A stretch of 40,222 bases of DNA, from the NCBI GenBank assembly GCA_945901225.1, contig CAMDKR010000004.1, positions 1 to 40,222 on the forward strand. Reading direction: 5' to 3'. Below, in pieces: positions 28,190-36,322 of the stretch. The notes under the pieces are model-generated. The model saw only the letters and a list, made by a program, of their open reading frames with translations, did no database searches and was not told where the DNA came from. The position numbers and the translations under genes are program-made. Position 1 is the first letter of the stretch. Every line of letters starts with the position of its first letter. This stretch comes from Bordetella parapertussis. Lineage in GTDB: Bacteria; Pseudomonadota; Gammaproteobacteria; Burkholderiales; Burkholderiaceae_C.

Positions 28190-29935
28190 TTAAGGCCGGT
28201 TAACAGGGTTGCTCAGAAACTGGTGAATCAAGCCAATCAATTGATCGCGATTGAAGGGCTTTAACAGCAAACCAGACAAGCCCGCTTTGTAAAAAGCGTC
28301 TAGGTCTTGTGGATTGACATTGGCGGTCAGACCAATCAGAGGGGGTTTTGATTTGAAATCAGGATGAGCCAAGCGTTGGGCCGTTTCAATACCGCCAAGA
28401 CCAGGCATCACCATGTCAAGAAAAACCAAATCAAAATCTTGTTCCTGGAGGTAACGCAGTGCAGCAAAACCATCTTCACCTTCGAAAACAAGCGCATCCG
28501 GCCATTGGTTAAGCAAAACTTGTCGCAAAACCAATCGATTGACTGCGTGGTCATCCACAATCAAGAACCGGGGTTTAGACAACTCAGCTAAAACTGCGTC
28601 AGGATCAGCAGGGCTTGCTGGGGTGGGTGGTTCAACCGCAGGCAGGCGTAAGCTGAACCAAAACTCAGAGCCCTTGCCCAATTCGCTTTTGAAATCTAAA
28701 TTTCCACCCAGCAAATGGACCAAACGCTGAGAGATCATCAAGCCCAGTCCGCTGCCCCCAAATCGAGCTTGAATGCTGGGGTTGGCCTGTGTGAAGCTGG
28801 AAAACAAACGCTGTTGTTCATCCTGCGCAATTCCAATACCTGTATCGGTCACTTTGAACTCGTACCAGTCATTGGGCAAAGCGCTCACGGTGAGTTTGAC
28901 ATCGCCTTCGGAGGTGAACTTGATCGCGTTACCCAAAAGATTGACCAAAACCTGGGTCAGACGGTGGCTATCGGTTTCTACCCAAGTCGGTAAATTGGGT
29001 GGTAAATCGCAGCTGTAGCAAACAGAACTCTCTACCCGTGGCGTGAAAAGACCAAATGCAGAACCAATGGTTTGGTACAAATCCGCAGGCTCAATGCGGG
29101 CGCGAAGCTCACCGGATTTGAATTGGGTGTAGTCCAGCACATCATTGATCACCGTCAAAAGATGGTCAGCTGATTGGCGTGTGTGGTCCAACACCATCAA
29201 TGCGCGAGGTTTGTCCCGCACCATGGAAAGCAAAAGACTGTTAAAGCCCATGATGGCATTCATGGGGGTACGAAGCGCATGACTGACAGAGCCAATGAAG
29301 CTTTCTCTTATCTGAAGTGTTTGAGTGAGTTCCTTTTCAGTATTTCGCAAATCTTGCTGTGTACGTTCAAGATCGTTCACAGCGTGTTCATATTGAGTAT
29401 GGTAGAAAACCAATATCGCAATAATGATGGCGAAGCTGAAAGAGTAGTCAATAAGAGATGCAAGGGCGTTTTGTTTATCTAAGCCCAGAACAGGCCCCCA
29501 CCCCCACCAGTCAAAAGCATAAGCTTGGACGCAATGACACAAAATATCTATGAGAAACCAAAAAAACGCTGCTACTCGACCAACGATGAAGTAATTGGCC
29601 ACAATCAACACAGCAAACCACACTAAGCAGCTGGCATAGACACCACCAGAAAACCATGCAATGACAAACAGCTGAACAGCACCCAGTGCGGAAGCAAATT
29701 GACAGGCTAAAGATAAAGATAAGCCTCGCCAAAAAAACCATAGAAGCAATAACCAAAACGAAAATAAAACCAAAGAAAAAACACGCACCGCAGGGAAAGG
29801 CGTTGCCAATGAAATAAACAATGAGGCAATAAAGCCGGAACACAAAACAAGCACCGCGAACAAGCGCTCTTTAGGTAACAGCGCAAAAGCTGGAAAGACT
29901 CGCTTGAAATGAAAAAAGTAGGTATCAGCGTTCAT
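28190..29935 (-). CDS. Hybrid histidine kinase with six membrane segments (second of a pair)
   Basis: A 581-residue sensor kinase. About six membrane segments fill residues 25-178, then a coiled linker, a HisKA domain with the H box FIGSVSHALRTPMNAIMG (His 219), a GHKL ATPase domain (NLLGNAIKFT, VTDTGIGIA, RFGGSGLGLMISQRL) and a C-terminal receiver domain from about 457 with Asp 507 (VFLDMVMP), the acidic pair DD, Thr (IGLTA) and Lys (LLKPF). The Glu that normally follows the phospho-His (HELRTP) is Ala here. No output domain is fused, and no Hpt or stand-alone regulator is near. The ATG at 29935 overlaps the preceding kinase gene by 11 bases. The membrane part is visibly AT-richer than the neighbours. 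Confidence 0.88.
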   Translation of the reverse strand: MNADTYFFHFKRVFPAFALLPKERLFAVLVLCSGFIASLFISLATPFPAVRVFSLVLFSFWLLLLWFFWRGLSLSLACQFASALGAVQLFVIAWFSGGVYASCLVWFAVLIVANYFIVGRVAAFFWFLIDILCHCVQAYAFDWWGWGPVLGLDKQNALASLIDYSFSFAIIIAILVFYHTQYEHAVNDLERTQQDLRNTEKELTQTLQIRESFIGSVSHALRTPMNAIMGFNSLLLSMVRDKPRALMVLDHTRQSADHLLTVINDVLDYTQFKSGELRARIEPADLYQTIGSAFGLFTPRVESSVCYSCDLPPNLPTWVETDSHRLTQVLVNLLGNAIKFTSEGDVKLTVSALPNDWYEFKVTDTGIGIAQDEQQRLFSSFTQANPSIQARFGGSGLGLMISQRLVHLLGGNLDFKSELGKGSEFWFSLRLPAVEPPTPASPADPDAVLAELSKPRFLIVDDHAVNRLVLRQVLLNQWPDALVFEGEDGFAALRYLQEQDFDLVFLDMVMPGLGGIETAQRLAHPDFKSKPPLIGLTANVNPQDLDAFYKAGLSGLLLKPFNRDQLIGLIHQFLSNPVNRP

Positions 29936-31688
29936 TGACGGGCAAACCCAAATATTTTTGCAAGGTCGAAGAAAACACAACAGGGTCGATTGGCTTAGTT
30001 AAAACCGAATCCATTCCAGCATCAAAGCAGGCCTGTGTTTCACCCGACAAACTTTGAGCGGTCAATCCAACCACATAGGGTCGATTTGCAAAAGAAGAAT
30101 AAGAAGGTGAAAGTAATCTGGTGGTCGTCTCTATGCCATCCATGACAGGCATCACCACATCCATCAAGACCAAGGTGAAAACGTTTTTCTGACAGGCTTG
30201 CAAAGCATGGGCACCACTCTCCGCTTTATGAATCACACAATCTGGCCAGAACTTCTTCAAGAGAATTTCAACTACCAGCAAATTAACAGGAGTGTCGTCA
30301 ACTATCAAAATAGAGTGGGGCTCACGAGTGTTCACCATGGAGCTGCCCGGCTCAGGCTTTGGGGGCTGTGCTGCACGCAAAGGCAAATCAAACCAAAACA
30401 AGGCGCCGCCTTGCTCAGGGCTGATCAAACCCATGCGACCACCTAACAAACTGATCAAGCGATCGCTGATAGACAAACCCAAACCAGCCCCACCGTACAT
30501 GCGTTGCACGCCCTCACTGGCCAAGGCAAAGCGGTTAAAGATGGCTTGGTTGATAGAGGGATCAATGCCCATTCCTGTGTCCTGAACCTCGATACGCACC
30601 CTGTCACCCAAAGCCAAGCAGCGCAAAAAAACACCGCCTTGCGGGGAAAATTTCAGCGCGTTGTCTAGCAAATGGTTCAAGACTTGCTCAAAACGCAACC
30701 GGTCCCCCGCAACAAAGTCGGGGGTAGCAGGGTCAATGCTCAAGCTTAAAGACAAGCCCTTTGCCTGAGCGCGTGAATCAAAACCCGCCAGACAGGCGTG
30801 CAAGGATGTGCGCAGAGGAAACGCGGCGGTCTGCATCACCAAACGGCCAGCCTCAAGTTGAGATATATCCAAGATGTCATTGACAACACGCAAAAGCTGC
30901 TCAGTGGCTTGTCGAATATGAACAGCAATAGAGGCTTGATCAGATTGTGCTGAGAGCTCTGACACCAAGACACTGTTCAAACCCAAAATAGCGTTCATGG
31001 GTGTGCGTAACTCATGGCCAACGGCCGCGATGAAATCGTCACGGTGTGCTTGCGCTGCGCGTAAAGCGCCATGGGTTTCAAGCAATTCGGCATTGCGGGC
31101 AGCTAAATCCCGCAGCTTTGCATTTCGCATCCAGTCATACAAAGCAATCGCAACAATTAAAAAAACAATCACATTGAGCTTTGTGAGAATGGTCTGCTCA
31201 AGCGAAAAATTCTCAGGCATCACTTGACCGCTGATAGCGTTGAGCGCAACAGATGCAAAAAGAACTAAATTGAAAATAACGATTAAAAATAGCCAAAACA
31301 AAGACCAGCGCACACCCATCAACATCAAAGCAGCCACAGGGATGACAGGCATCCACGCGATATAGGGAGAGTTAACGCCGCCGGTATTTAGATCAACAAA
31401 ACACAGCAAACCAGCAGAAAAAACCACTAAAACATGGGAGGAAAAGTTGATCGCATCAAAGAAATAAACAACCAGAAAGAGTGCAGAAAAAATAAAAAAA
31501 GCATAAAAATTCAGATTCAGCGCGTCATCATTGTGAGGCACAAGAAACACCAACATGGAGTTGGCCGCGCCAGCGGTACAAGCGAAAAGCAATAAACCCC
31601 GGCGGCTAAAACCGGACCAAGCTTGCAGCCGAATGGCTTGTGCATCTAGCCAATTGCGTACAACGCCAAAGCGGTTAGAGAAATTCAT
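29925..31688 (-). CDS. Hybrid histidine kinase with six membrane segments (first of a pair)
   Basis: A 587-residue sensor kinase with the same plan as the next gene. About six membrane segments lie in residues 31-185, with a periplasmic-side motif NTGGVNSPYIAW between segments three and four. The H box is AAVGHELRTPMNAILG (His 225, Glu present), followed by the ATPase motifs LLDNALKFS, QDTGMGID and GGAGLGLSISDRLI. The receiver domain starts at about 459 with the phospho-accepting Asp 510 (LMDVVMP), Thr in VGLTA and Lys in LTKPID. The ATG at 31688 is chosen because the open frame upstream runs through the metX riboswitch on the other strand. The output is unknown; phosphorelay to an unlinked Hpt protein is likely. 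Confidence 0.88.
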   Translation of the reverse strand: MNFSNRFGVVRNWLDAQAIRLQAWSGFSRRGLLLFACTAGAANSMLVFLVPHNDDALNLNFYAFFIFSALFLVVYFFDAINFSSHVLVVFSAGLLCFVDLNTGGVNSPYIAWMPVIPVAALMLMGVRWSLFWLFLIVIFNLVLFASVALNAISGQVMPENFSLEQTILTKLNVIVFLIVAIALYDWMRNAKLRDLAARNAELLETHGALRAAQAHRDDFIAAVGHELRTPMNAILGLNSVLVSELSAQSDQASIAVHIRQATEQLLRVVNDILDISQLEAGRLVMQTAAFPLRTSLHACLAGFDSRAQAKGLSLSLSIDPATPDFVAGDRLRFEQVLNHLLDNALKFSPQGGVFLRCLALGDRVRIEVQDTGMGIDPSINQAIFNRFALASEGVQRMYGGAGLGLSISDRLISLLGGRMGLISPEQGGALFWFDLPLRAAQPPKPEPGSSMVNTREPHSILIVDDTPVNLLVVEILLKKFWPDCVIHKAESGAHALQACQKNVFTLVLMDVVMPVMDGIETTTRLLSPSYSSFANRPYVVGLTAQSLSGETQACFDAGMDSVLTKPIDPVVFSSTLQKYLGLPVNER

Positions 31689-31750
31689 GTCGCAATAGAG
31701 TTGATGAGGCAGGACAGGACAGGCGTCAATGAAGAAGGGATAAGCTTGGT

Positions 31751-31756
31751 TATACT
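31751..31756 (+). promoter_or_regulatory. -10 element of the metX promoter
   Basis: TATACT matches TATAAT in five positions and lies 6 bases before the first base of the riboswitch, so transcripts would begin right at the aptamer. No good -35 is visible at 16-18 bases upstream, which may point to an activator. Confidence 0.45.
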
Positions 31757-31761
31757 TTATC

Positions 31762-31815
31762 AGCGCCGATTTGCCACTGCTTGCGGGCGCTTTAACAAGT
31801 TCAGCTAAACACGTC
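31762..31815 (+). promoter_or_regulatory. SAM-II riboswitch upstream of metX
   Basis: The conserved SAM-II elements are in order: GCGCC + GATTTG (31763-31773), loop, GCTTGC (31779-31784), GGCGC closing stem P1 (31786-31790), TTTAACAAGTTC, then AGCTAAA (31803-31809) that forms the pseudoknot with the GATTT loop. SAM binding would stabilise the pseudoknot and lower metX expression. SAM-II is mainly known from alpha-proteobacterial methionine genes, with other examples in proteobacteria. Confidence 0.85.
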
Positions 31816-31819
31816 CGCC

Positions 31820-31854
31820 AATCCGGCTTCGTTTTTAGCGTAGCCGGATTTTTT
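31820..31854 (+). terminator. Terminator hairpin in the metX leader
   Basis: A 9-base stem AATCCGGCT (31820-31828) / AGCCGGATT (31842-31850) runs into six T (31849-31854), immediately before the metX start. It looks like a Rho-independent attenuator acting with the SAM-II aptamer. Its 3' arm also holds the only weak ribosome-binding site (CGGA), so it may act on translation too. Confidence 0.75.
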
Positions 31855-31857
31855 GTG

Positions 31858-32988
31858 ATGACGATAGTAGCCACACCTCAGTCTTTGTTGTTTGAACAGC
31901 CTCTGCAATTGCAGGGGGGCGGCGTCTTGCACCAGTACCAGTTGACCTTTGAAACCTATGGCGAACTCAATGCCCAGCGCAGCAACGCGGTTTTAATCTG
32001 CCACGCTTTGAACGCTTCACACCATGTTGCCGGCAGTTACGCGGGACAAGACAAAAGCGAGGGCTGGTGGGCCAATATGGTTGGCCCCGGCAAGCCTGTG
32101 GACACGAATCTGTTTTTTGTGATTGGCGTGAACAATCTAGGCTCTTGCTTTGGCTCCACAGGGCCGATGCACGTCAATCCAGACACGGGGCGCATTTACG
32201 GCGCAGATTTTCCGGTGGTGACGGTTGAAGACTGGGTTGCCTCGCAAGCCAGGTTGCTCGACCATTTAGGTATTGCACAATTGGCGGCGGTCATGGGGGG
32301 CAGCTTGGGCGGCATGCAAGCCTTGAGTTGGAGTTTGCAATACCCCGACCGCGTCAGGCATGCGGTGGTCATTGCCAGTGCGCCCAATTTAAACGCAGAA
32401 AATATTGCCTTTAATGAAGTGGCGCGTCGCGCCATCACCACTGACCCCGATTTTCACGAGGGTCATTTCTTAGCCCATGGGGTGGTGCCTAAGCGGGGCT
32501 TGCGAATAGCGCGCATGCTGGGCCACATCACCTACCTCAGTGATGATGTGATGAACACCAAATTTGGCCGCATGCTTCAATCGGGTGAAGACTTCAAATA
32601 CAGCACACAAGAGATCGAATTTCAAATTGAGAGCTATTTGCGTTACCAAGGCGACAAATTCAGCGAGTACTTTGACGCCAACACCTATTTACTGATCACC
32701 CGCGCTTTGGATTATTTTGACCCCGCGAGCAAGTTCGATGGCCAGCTCACGCAGGCATTGACACGGGCCAGCGCCCAATTTTTATTGGTCAGCTTCACCA
32801 CCGACTGGCGTTTTGCACCCGCAAGAAGCCGTGAAATGGTGCAAGCCTTGGTTGCCAACAAGCGCCAGGTCAGTTACGCCGAAATTGACGCGCCGCACGG
32901 CCACGATACTTTTTTGTTGGACGACCCGCGCTACCTATCGCTGGTACGGGCCTACTTTGACCGTATCCACTTGGTGGCCGACGCATGA
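31858..32988 (+). CDS. metX: Homoserine O-acyltransferase MetX
   Basis: A 376-residue alpha/beta-hydrolase-fold acyltransferase that activates homoserine for methionine synthesis. The opening [30 protein letters not shown] is canonical. The nucleophile elbow is [12 protein letters not shown], and the catalytic Asp and His lie in [10 protein letters not shown] and [11 protein letters not shown]. Both acetyl-CoA- and succinyl-CoA-using MetX enzymes exist, and beta-proteobacterial ones often use succinyl-CoA; the sequence alone does not settle it. The start is ATG 31858 (or the GTG just before). It overlaps metW by 4 bases, the usual pair in this group. Confidence 0.95.
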   Translation: MTIVATPQSLLFEQPLQLQGGGVLHQYQLTFETYGELNAQRSNAVLICHALNASHHVAGSYAGQDKSEGWWANMVGPGKPVDTNLFFVIGVNNLGSCFGSTGPMHVNPDTGRIYGADFPVVTVEDWVASQARLLDHLGIAQLAAVMGGSLGGMQALSWSLQYPDRVRHAVVIASAPNLNAENIAFNEVARRAITTDPDFHEGHFLAHGVVPKRGLRIARMLGHITYLSDDVMNTKFGRMLQSGEDFKYSTQEIEFQIESYLRYQGDKFSEYFDANTYLLITRALDYFDPASKFDGQLTQALTRASAQFLLVSFTTDWRFAPARSREMVQALVANKRQVSYAEIDAPHGHDTFLLDDPRYLSLVRAYFDRIHLVADA

Positions 32989-33572
32989 ACTCCATATTGC
33001 GCGAAGCCATACAGCAAATGGTGCCTTATGGCAGCCGCGTGTTGGATCTGGGTTGTGGCGATGGGGCCTTGCTGGCATTTTTACAGCAGCACCATGGTTG
33101 TACGGGTTATGGGGTAGAGATAGATGACGCCAATGTGCTGGCCTGCGTCGACCGAGGCGTCAACGTTATTCAGCTCAATTTGGAACAAGGCTTGGCCATG
33201 TTTGGTGATCAAAGTTTTGATGTGGTGCTGCAAATTGACACCTTGCAACACCTGCGAAACGCGCAAACCATGTTGCAAGAAACCGTGCGTGTGGGTCGCT
33301 TCGGCATCGTCACTTTTCCCAATTTTGCGCATTGGCCCAACCGTTTAAGTGTTTTACAGGGCTATATGCCGGTGACGCGCAAATTGCCCTACCAGTGGTA
33401 TGACACGCCCAATATTCGGGTCGCTACCTTTGCCGACTTTTTAGCGCTGGCCAAAAAAAATCAGCTCCATATCAAAGATGCATTTGGCCTGCAAGACGAG
33501 GGTGTTGTGCGTTGGTGGCCTAATGCCAGAGCAGCAACCGCTGTGTTCAAATTAGCCGCTCCCACTTTTTAA
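32985..33572 (+). CDS. metW: MetW, methionine biosynthesis partner of MetX
   Basis: A 195-residue class I methyltransferase-like protein. The SAM-binding loop is [16 protein letters not shown] (about residues 18-33). The MetW hallmarks [10 protein letters not shown] and [37 protein letters not shown] are clear. MetW is required alongside MetX for homoserine acylation in several proteobacteria, probably by forming a complex, rather than acting as a known methyltransferase. It is coupled to metX by a 4-base overlap. Confidence 0.95.
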   Translation: MNSILREAIQQMVPYGSRVLDLGCGDGALLAFLQQHHGCTGYGVEIDDANVLACVDRGVNVIQLNLEQGLAMFGDQSFDVVLQIDTLQHLRNAQTMLQETVRVGRFGIVTFPNFAHWPNRLSVLQGYMPVTRKLPYQWYDTPNIRVATFADFLALAKKNQLHIKDAFGLQDEGVVRWWPNARAATAVFKLAAPTF

Positions 33573-33578
33573 GACCCC

Positions 33579-34436
33579 ATGTCCTCTATTGCCGACCAAG
33601 CGGCCCAAAAACCCCGTATCACCCAACTCGACCACGGCGAGCAAACGCTGGCTTTTTACGCTTGGCCGCAGCCGCCACAAAACCCACGCGCTGCGGTTTT
33701 GTTGTTGCATGGCTTGGGCGAACATATGGGCCGTTACGGGCACGTTGCCAGCGCTTTGCAGGCGGCGGGTTATGTGGTGTTTGGTTATGACCACCACGGA
33801 CATGGCTTGTCCAGTGGCTTGCGTGGCAACTTGCTCTCCCCCTCCCAGTTGGTAGACGATGTGCACTTTGTGATCGGGCATGTGCGCACCCTCACGCCTG
33901 CGCCTTTGGTGGTTCTGGGCCACAGCATGGGTGGCTTGATTGCAGCGCGTGCGGTGGCGCAGTCACTGCCCCATATCGATGCTTTGGTGATGAGTTCCCC
34001 TGCTTTGGGCGCACAAACGAATTGGATTCAAAAATTTCTGCTCGCGACCTTGCCCAAACTGTTACCCCATGTCCGGGTTGATAACGGTGTGAAATCGGCT
34101 TGGCTTGCACGCGACGCCCAGGTGGTTCGCGCCTACTCAGAAGACCCCTTGGTACATCGACAAATTTCTGCCGGATTGGCTGCTTGGATATTGAGAGAAG
34201 GCGCTCAAACCGTGGCCCAAGCCAGCACTTGGTCCATGCCGACCTTGCTGATGTATGCGGGTCAAGATCAGTTGGTACTGCCGCAAGCGAGTGCAGAGTT
34301 TGCACGCTTAGCACCCTCACAGGTGCTGCAGTCGCACTGTTTCAATGTGATGTACCACGAGATCTTTAACGATCCTGAAAAGGCCATGGTGTTTGCCAAA
34401 CTGCTGTCTTGGTTAGACAACCGCTACGCGCACTAA
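33579..34436 (+). CDS. Alpha/beta hydrolase, monoacylglycerol lipase-like
   Basis: A 285-residue serine hydrolase of the Hydrolase_4 / lysophospholipase group. The oxyanion motif VLLLHGLGEHMGRYGHVA and YDHHGHGLSSG are typical. The nucleophile elbow is VLGHSMGGLIAARA, with the acid in MYAGQDQLVLP and the His in MYHEIFNDPEK, so the triad is complete. It has no signal peptide and probably cleaves monoacylglycerols or short esters in the cytoplasm. It starts 6 bases after metW and is likely in the same transcript, though no link to methionine is obvious. Its stop overlaps that of rsmE. Confidence 0.9.
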   Translation: MSSIADQAAQKPRITQLDHGEQTLAFYAWPQPPQNPRAAVLLLHGLGEHMGRYGHVASALQAAGYVVFGYDHHGHGLSSGLRGNLLSPSQLVDDVHFVIGHVRTLTPAPLVVLGHSMGGLIAARAVAQSLPHIDALVMSSPALGAQTNWIQKFLLATLPKLLPHVRVDNGVKSAWLARDAQVVRAYSEDPLVHRQISAGLAAWILREGAQTVAQASTWSMPTLLMYAGQDQLVLPQASAEFARLAPSQVLQSHCFNVMYHEIFNDPEKAMVFAKLLSWLDNRYAH

Positions 34437-35143
34437 AGCCAGCGAGACAGCACCGCCAGCGGCGCGGTTTCTGCGCGCAATACCCGTGCACCTAGGCGAA
34501 CAGGCAAAAAGCCCCGCTCAAGCGCTTGTGTTTCTTCTTCGCGGCTTAAGCCCCCTTCGGGACCACTGAGCAAAACCACACGTTGGGTTTGTGCAAGTGC
34601 ATTCAAAGGCGTTGACGCTGCAGACAAAGACAGCATCCAGCGGGAACCACTGTCATCTTGGGGCAATGTACTTAACCACGCCGACCAGCTTTGTGGAACG
34701 TCGATCTGCGGCAGCGTGTTACGACCCGATTGCGCGCAAGCGGCTTGTGCAATGCCCAGCCAGTGAAGTTGACGCTTGTGGGCACGTTCGGCATTCAAGC
34801 GCAGCACACCATGCGCCGTCATCAGCGGGGTGATGCGCGCAACACCCAGTTCGGTGGCTTTTTCCACCAACCAATCCATGCGCTCATTGGCGGGCATCCC
34901 TATCACGATATGGCTGTAGACCGCGCTTTCGCGCTCTAATGTCTGGTGGCTGTCTATGCGTGCCGCAACGGTGTGACGCCCCATTTGAAGAATGCAGGCC
35001 TCGTATTCACCACCGCGCCCATCGAACAAGGTGATGGCCGCGCCTGGTTGCAAGCGCAAGACTTGGATGTGGCGGCTGGTGTCAGCAGGTAACTCCAAAG
35101 ACAAGCCTGCTTGCAAGGGGTGTGCGCAGAAAAAACGTGGCAC
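34433..35143 (-). CDS. rsmE: 16S rRNA (uracil1498-N3)-methyltransferase RsmE
   Basis: A 236-residue SPOUT methyltransferase with an N-terminal PUA-like domain (HIQVLRLQPGAAITLFDGRGGEYEA). The family signatures are MDWLVEKATELGVARITPLMT, VVLLSGPEGGLSREEE and LGARVLRAETAPLAVLSRW, the last two forming the SAM-binding knot. It makes m3U1498 in the small ribosomal subunit. It starts at a GTG 6 bases after amgK, so the two genes are probably co-transcribed. Confidence 0.94.
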   Translation of the reverse strand: MPRFFCAHPLQAGLSLELPADTSRHIQVLRLQPGAAITLFDGRGGEYEACILQMGRHTVAARIDSHQTLERESAVYSHIVIGMPANERMDWLVEKATELGVARITPLMTAHGVLRLNAERAHKRQLHWLGIAQAACAQSGRNTLPQIDVPQSWSAWLSTLPQDDSGSRWMLSLSAASTPLNALAQTQRVVLLSGPEGGLSREEETQALERGFLPVRLGARVLRAETAPLAVLSRWL

Positions 35144-35149
35144 CTTAGG

Positions 35150-36271
35150 CTAGACCCGACCGTAAGCAAAACCGCTGACAGCTTGGTGGTCTTCGATGTT
35201 GTCAATCAAGCGCAAGAGCGGAGTCAGTTCCCTGTAGCGACCGCAGGTGGCGCGTATATAGTTGATGAAACGCGGTGTATCGGCCAAGTATTTGGGTTTG
35301 CCGTCTCGCAAACTCAAGCGAGCGAAGATACCCGCAACTTTCAAATGCCTTTGCAAGCCCATCCACTCCACCGCTTTGTAAAAAGCACCAAAGTCGCTGT
35401 GCCAGTCTTCATGGTCGAGCATGCCAAGGGCACGCGCTCTTTCCCAGTAACGCACGGTCACATCGAGGCAAATATCTTCTTCCCAACTGATGAAGGCGTC
35501 GCGCATCAGGCTGGCAATGTCATAGGTAATGGGGCCGTAGACCGCGTCCTGAAAGTCTAGAACGCCCAAGCGCGGCTCGTCCAAATCCCACGGCATCATC
35601 AGGTTACGCGGCATGAAGTCGCGGTGCACAAACACGGTGGGCGCTGCCAAGTTGTGTGCCACCAGCAGGGCGAAGCTGTTTTGAAGAACTTGCGCTTGGT
35701 CCGCGTTCAAGGTCTTGCCACGGTGTTGGCCGACATACCAGTCGGGGAACAATTGCAACTCGCGTTGCAGCAGCGCGGCATCATAGGGGGGCAACACACC
35801 AACACGGGAGGCTTGTTGCCAGCACAGCAAAGCGTCTAGTGAGCGGTCAAACAAACCCTGATTTTTCTCTGGCTTGATGACTTCAAGCGCCTGCATCATG
35901 GTGTCTTGACCAAGGTCATCCAGCAGCATAAAGCCTTGGGCTGGGTCCCAAGCCAGCACCTCGGGCACCAACAAGCCTGCCGTGCGCATCAAAGCAGCAA
36001 TCTCCACAAAGGGCTGGCTGTTTTCCTTGTCGGGGGGCGCGTCCATGATGATCATGCTTTTTGGCCCAGAGGTATCGACCCGAAAGTAACGCCGAAAGCT
36101 CGCATCTGCGCTGGCCGCACGAACGCTATGGGTTTGCAATTGATGGGCCGGGCCAATAAGCGCAAGCCATTGGGCAAACGCGTGGGCGCGGCTGAGGTCT
36201 TGCCAGCCTAGGTGGTGAATGTGCTCGGGCAGGGACACATCGATGGGAAAGTTCAAGGGAGATGGGCTCAT
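35150..36271 (-). CDS. amgK: N-acetylmuramate/N-acetylglucosamine 1-kinase AmgK-like phosphotransferase
   Basis: A 373-residue aminoglycoside phosphotransferase-fold kinase. The N-lobe shows ASADASFRRYFRV and MIIMDAPPDKENSQPFVEIAALM. The Brenner motif with the catalytic Asp is FVHRDFMPRNLM, and the metal-binding segment GVLDFQDAVYGPITYDIASLMRDAFISW is the AmgK type. In Pseudomonas AmgK phosphorylates recycled MurNAc at C1, and MurU then makes UDP-MurNAc, bypassing fosfomycin-sensitive de novo synthesis. murU, often next to amgK, is not on either side here. The ATG at 36271 is preferred over the longer form, which would overlap the lptD leader. Confidence 0.88.
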   Translation of the reverse strand: MSPSPLNFPIDVSLPEHIHHLGWQDLSRAHAFAQWLALIGPAHQLQTHSVRAASADASFRRYFRVDTSGPKSMIIMDAPPDKENSQPFVEIAALMRTAGLLVPEVLAWDPAQGFMLLDDLGQDTMMQALEVIKPEKNQGLFDRSLDALLCWQQASRVGVLPPYDAALLQRELQLFPDWYVGQHRGKTLNADQAQVLQNSFALLVAHNLAAPTVFVHRDFMPRNLMMPWDLDEPRLGVLDFQDAVYGPITYDIASLMRDAFISWEEDICLDVTVRYWERARALGMLDHEDWHSDFGAFYKAVEWMGLQRHLKVAGIFARLSLRDGKPKYLADTPRFINYIRATCGRYRELTPLLRLIDNIEDHQAVSGFAYGRV

Positions 36272-36322
36272 GGATAATCCAAATTCTACAAACAGCGCTC
36301 TCGGGCGGCCCGGTCTTCTTTC

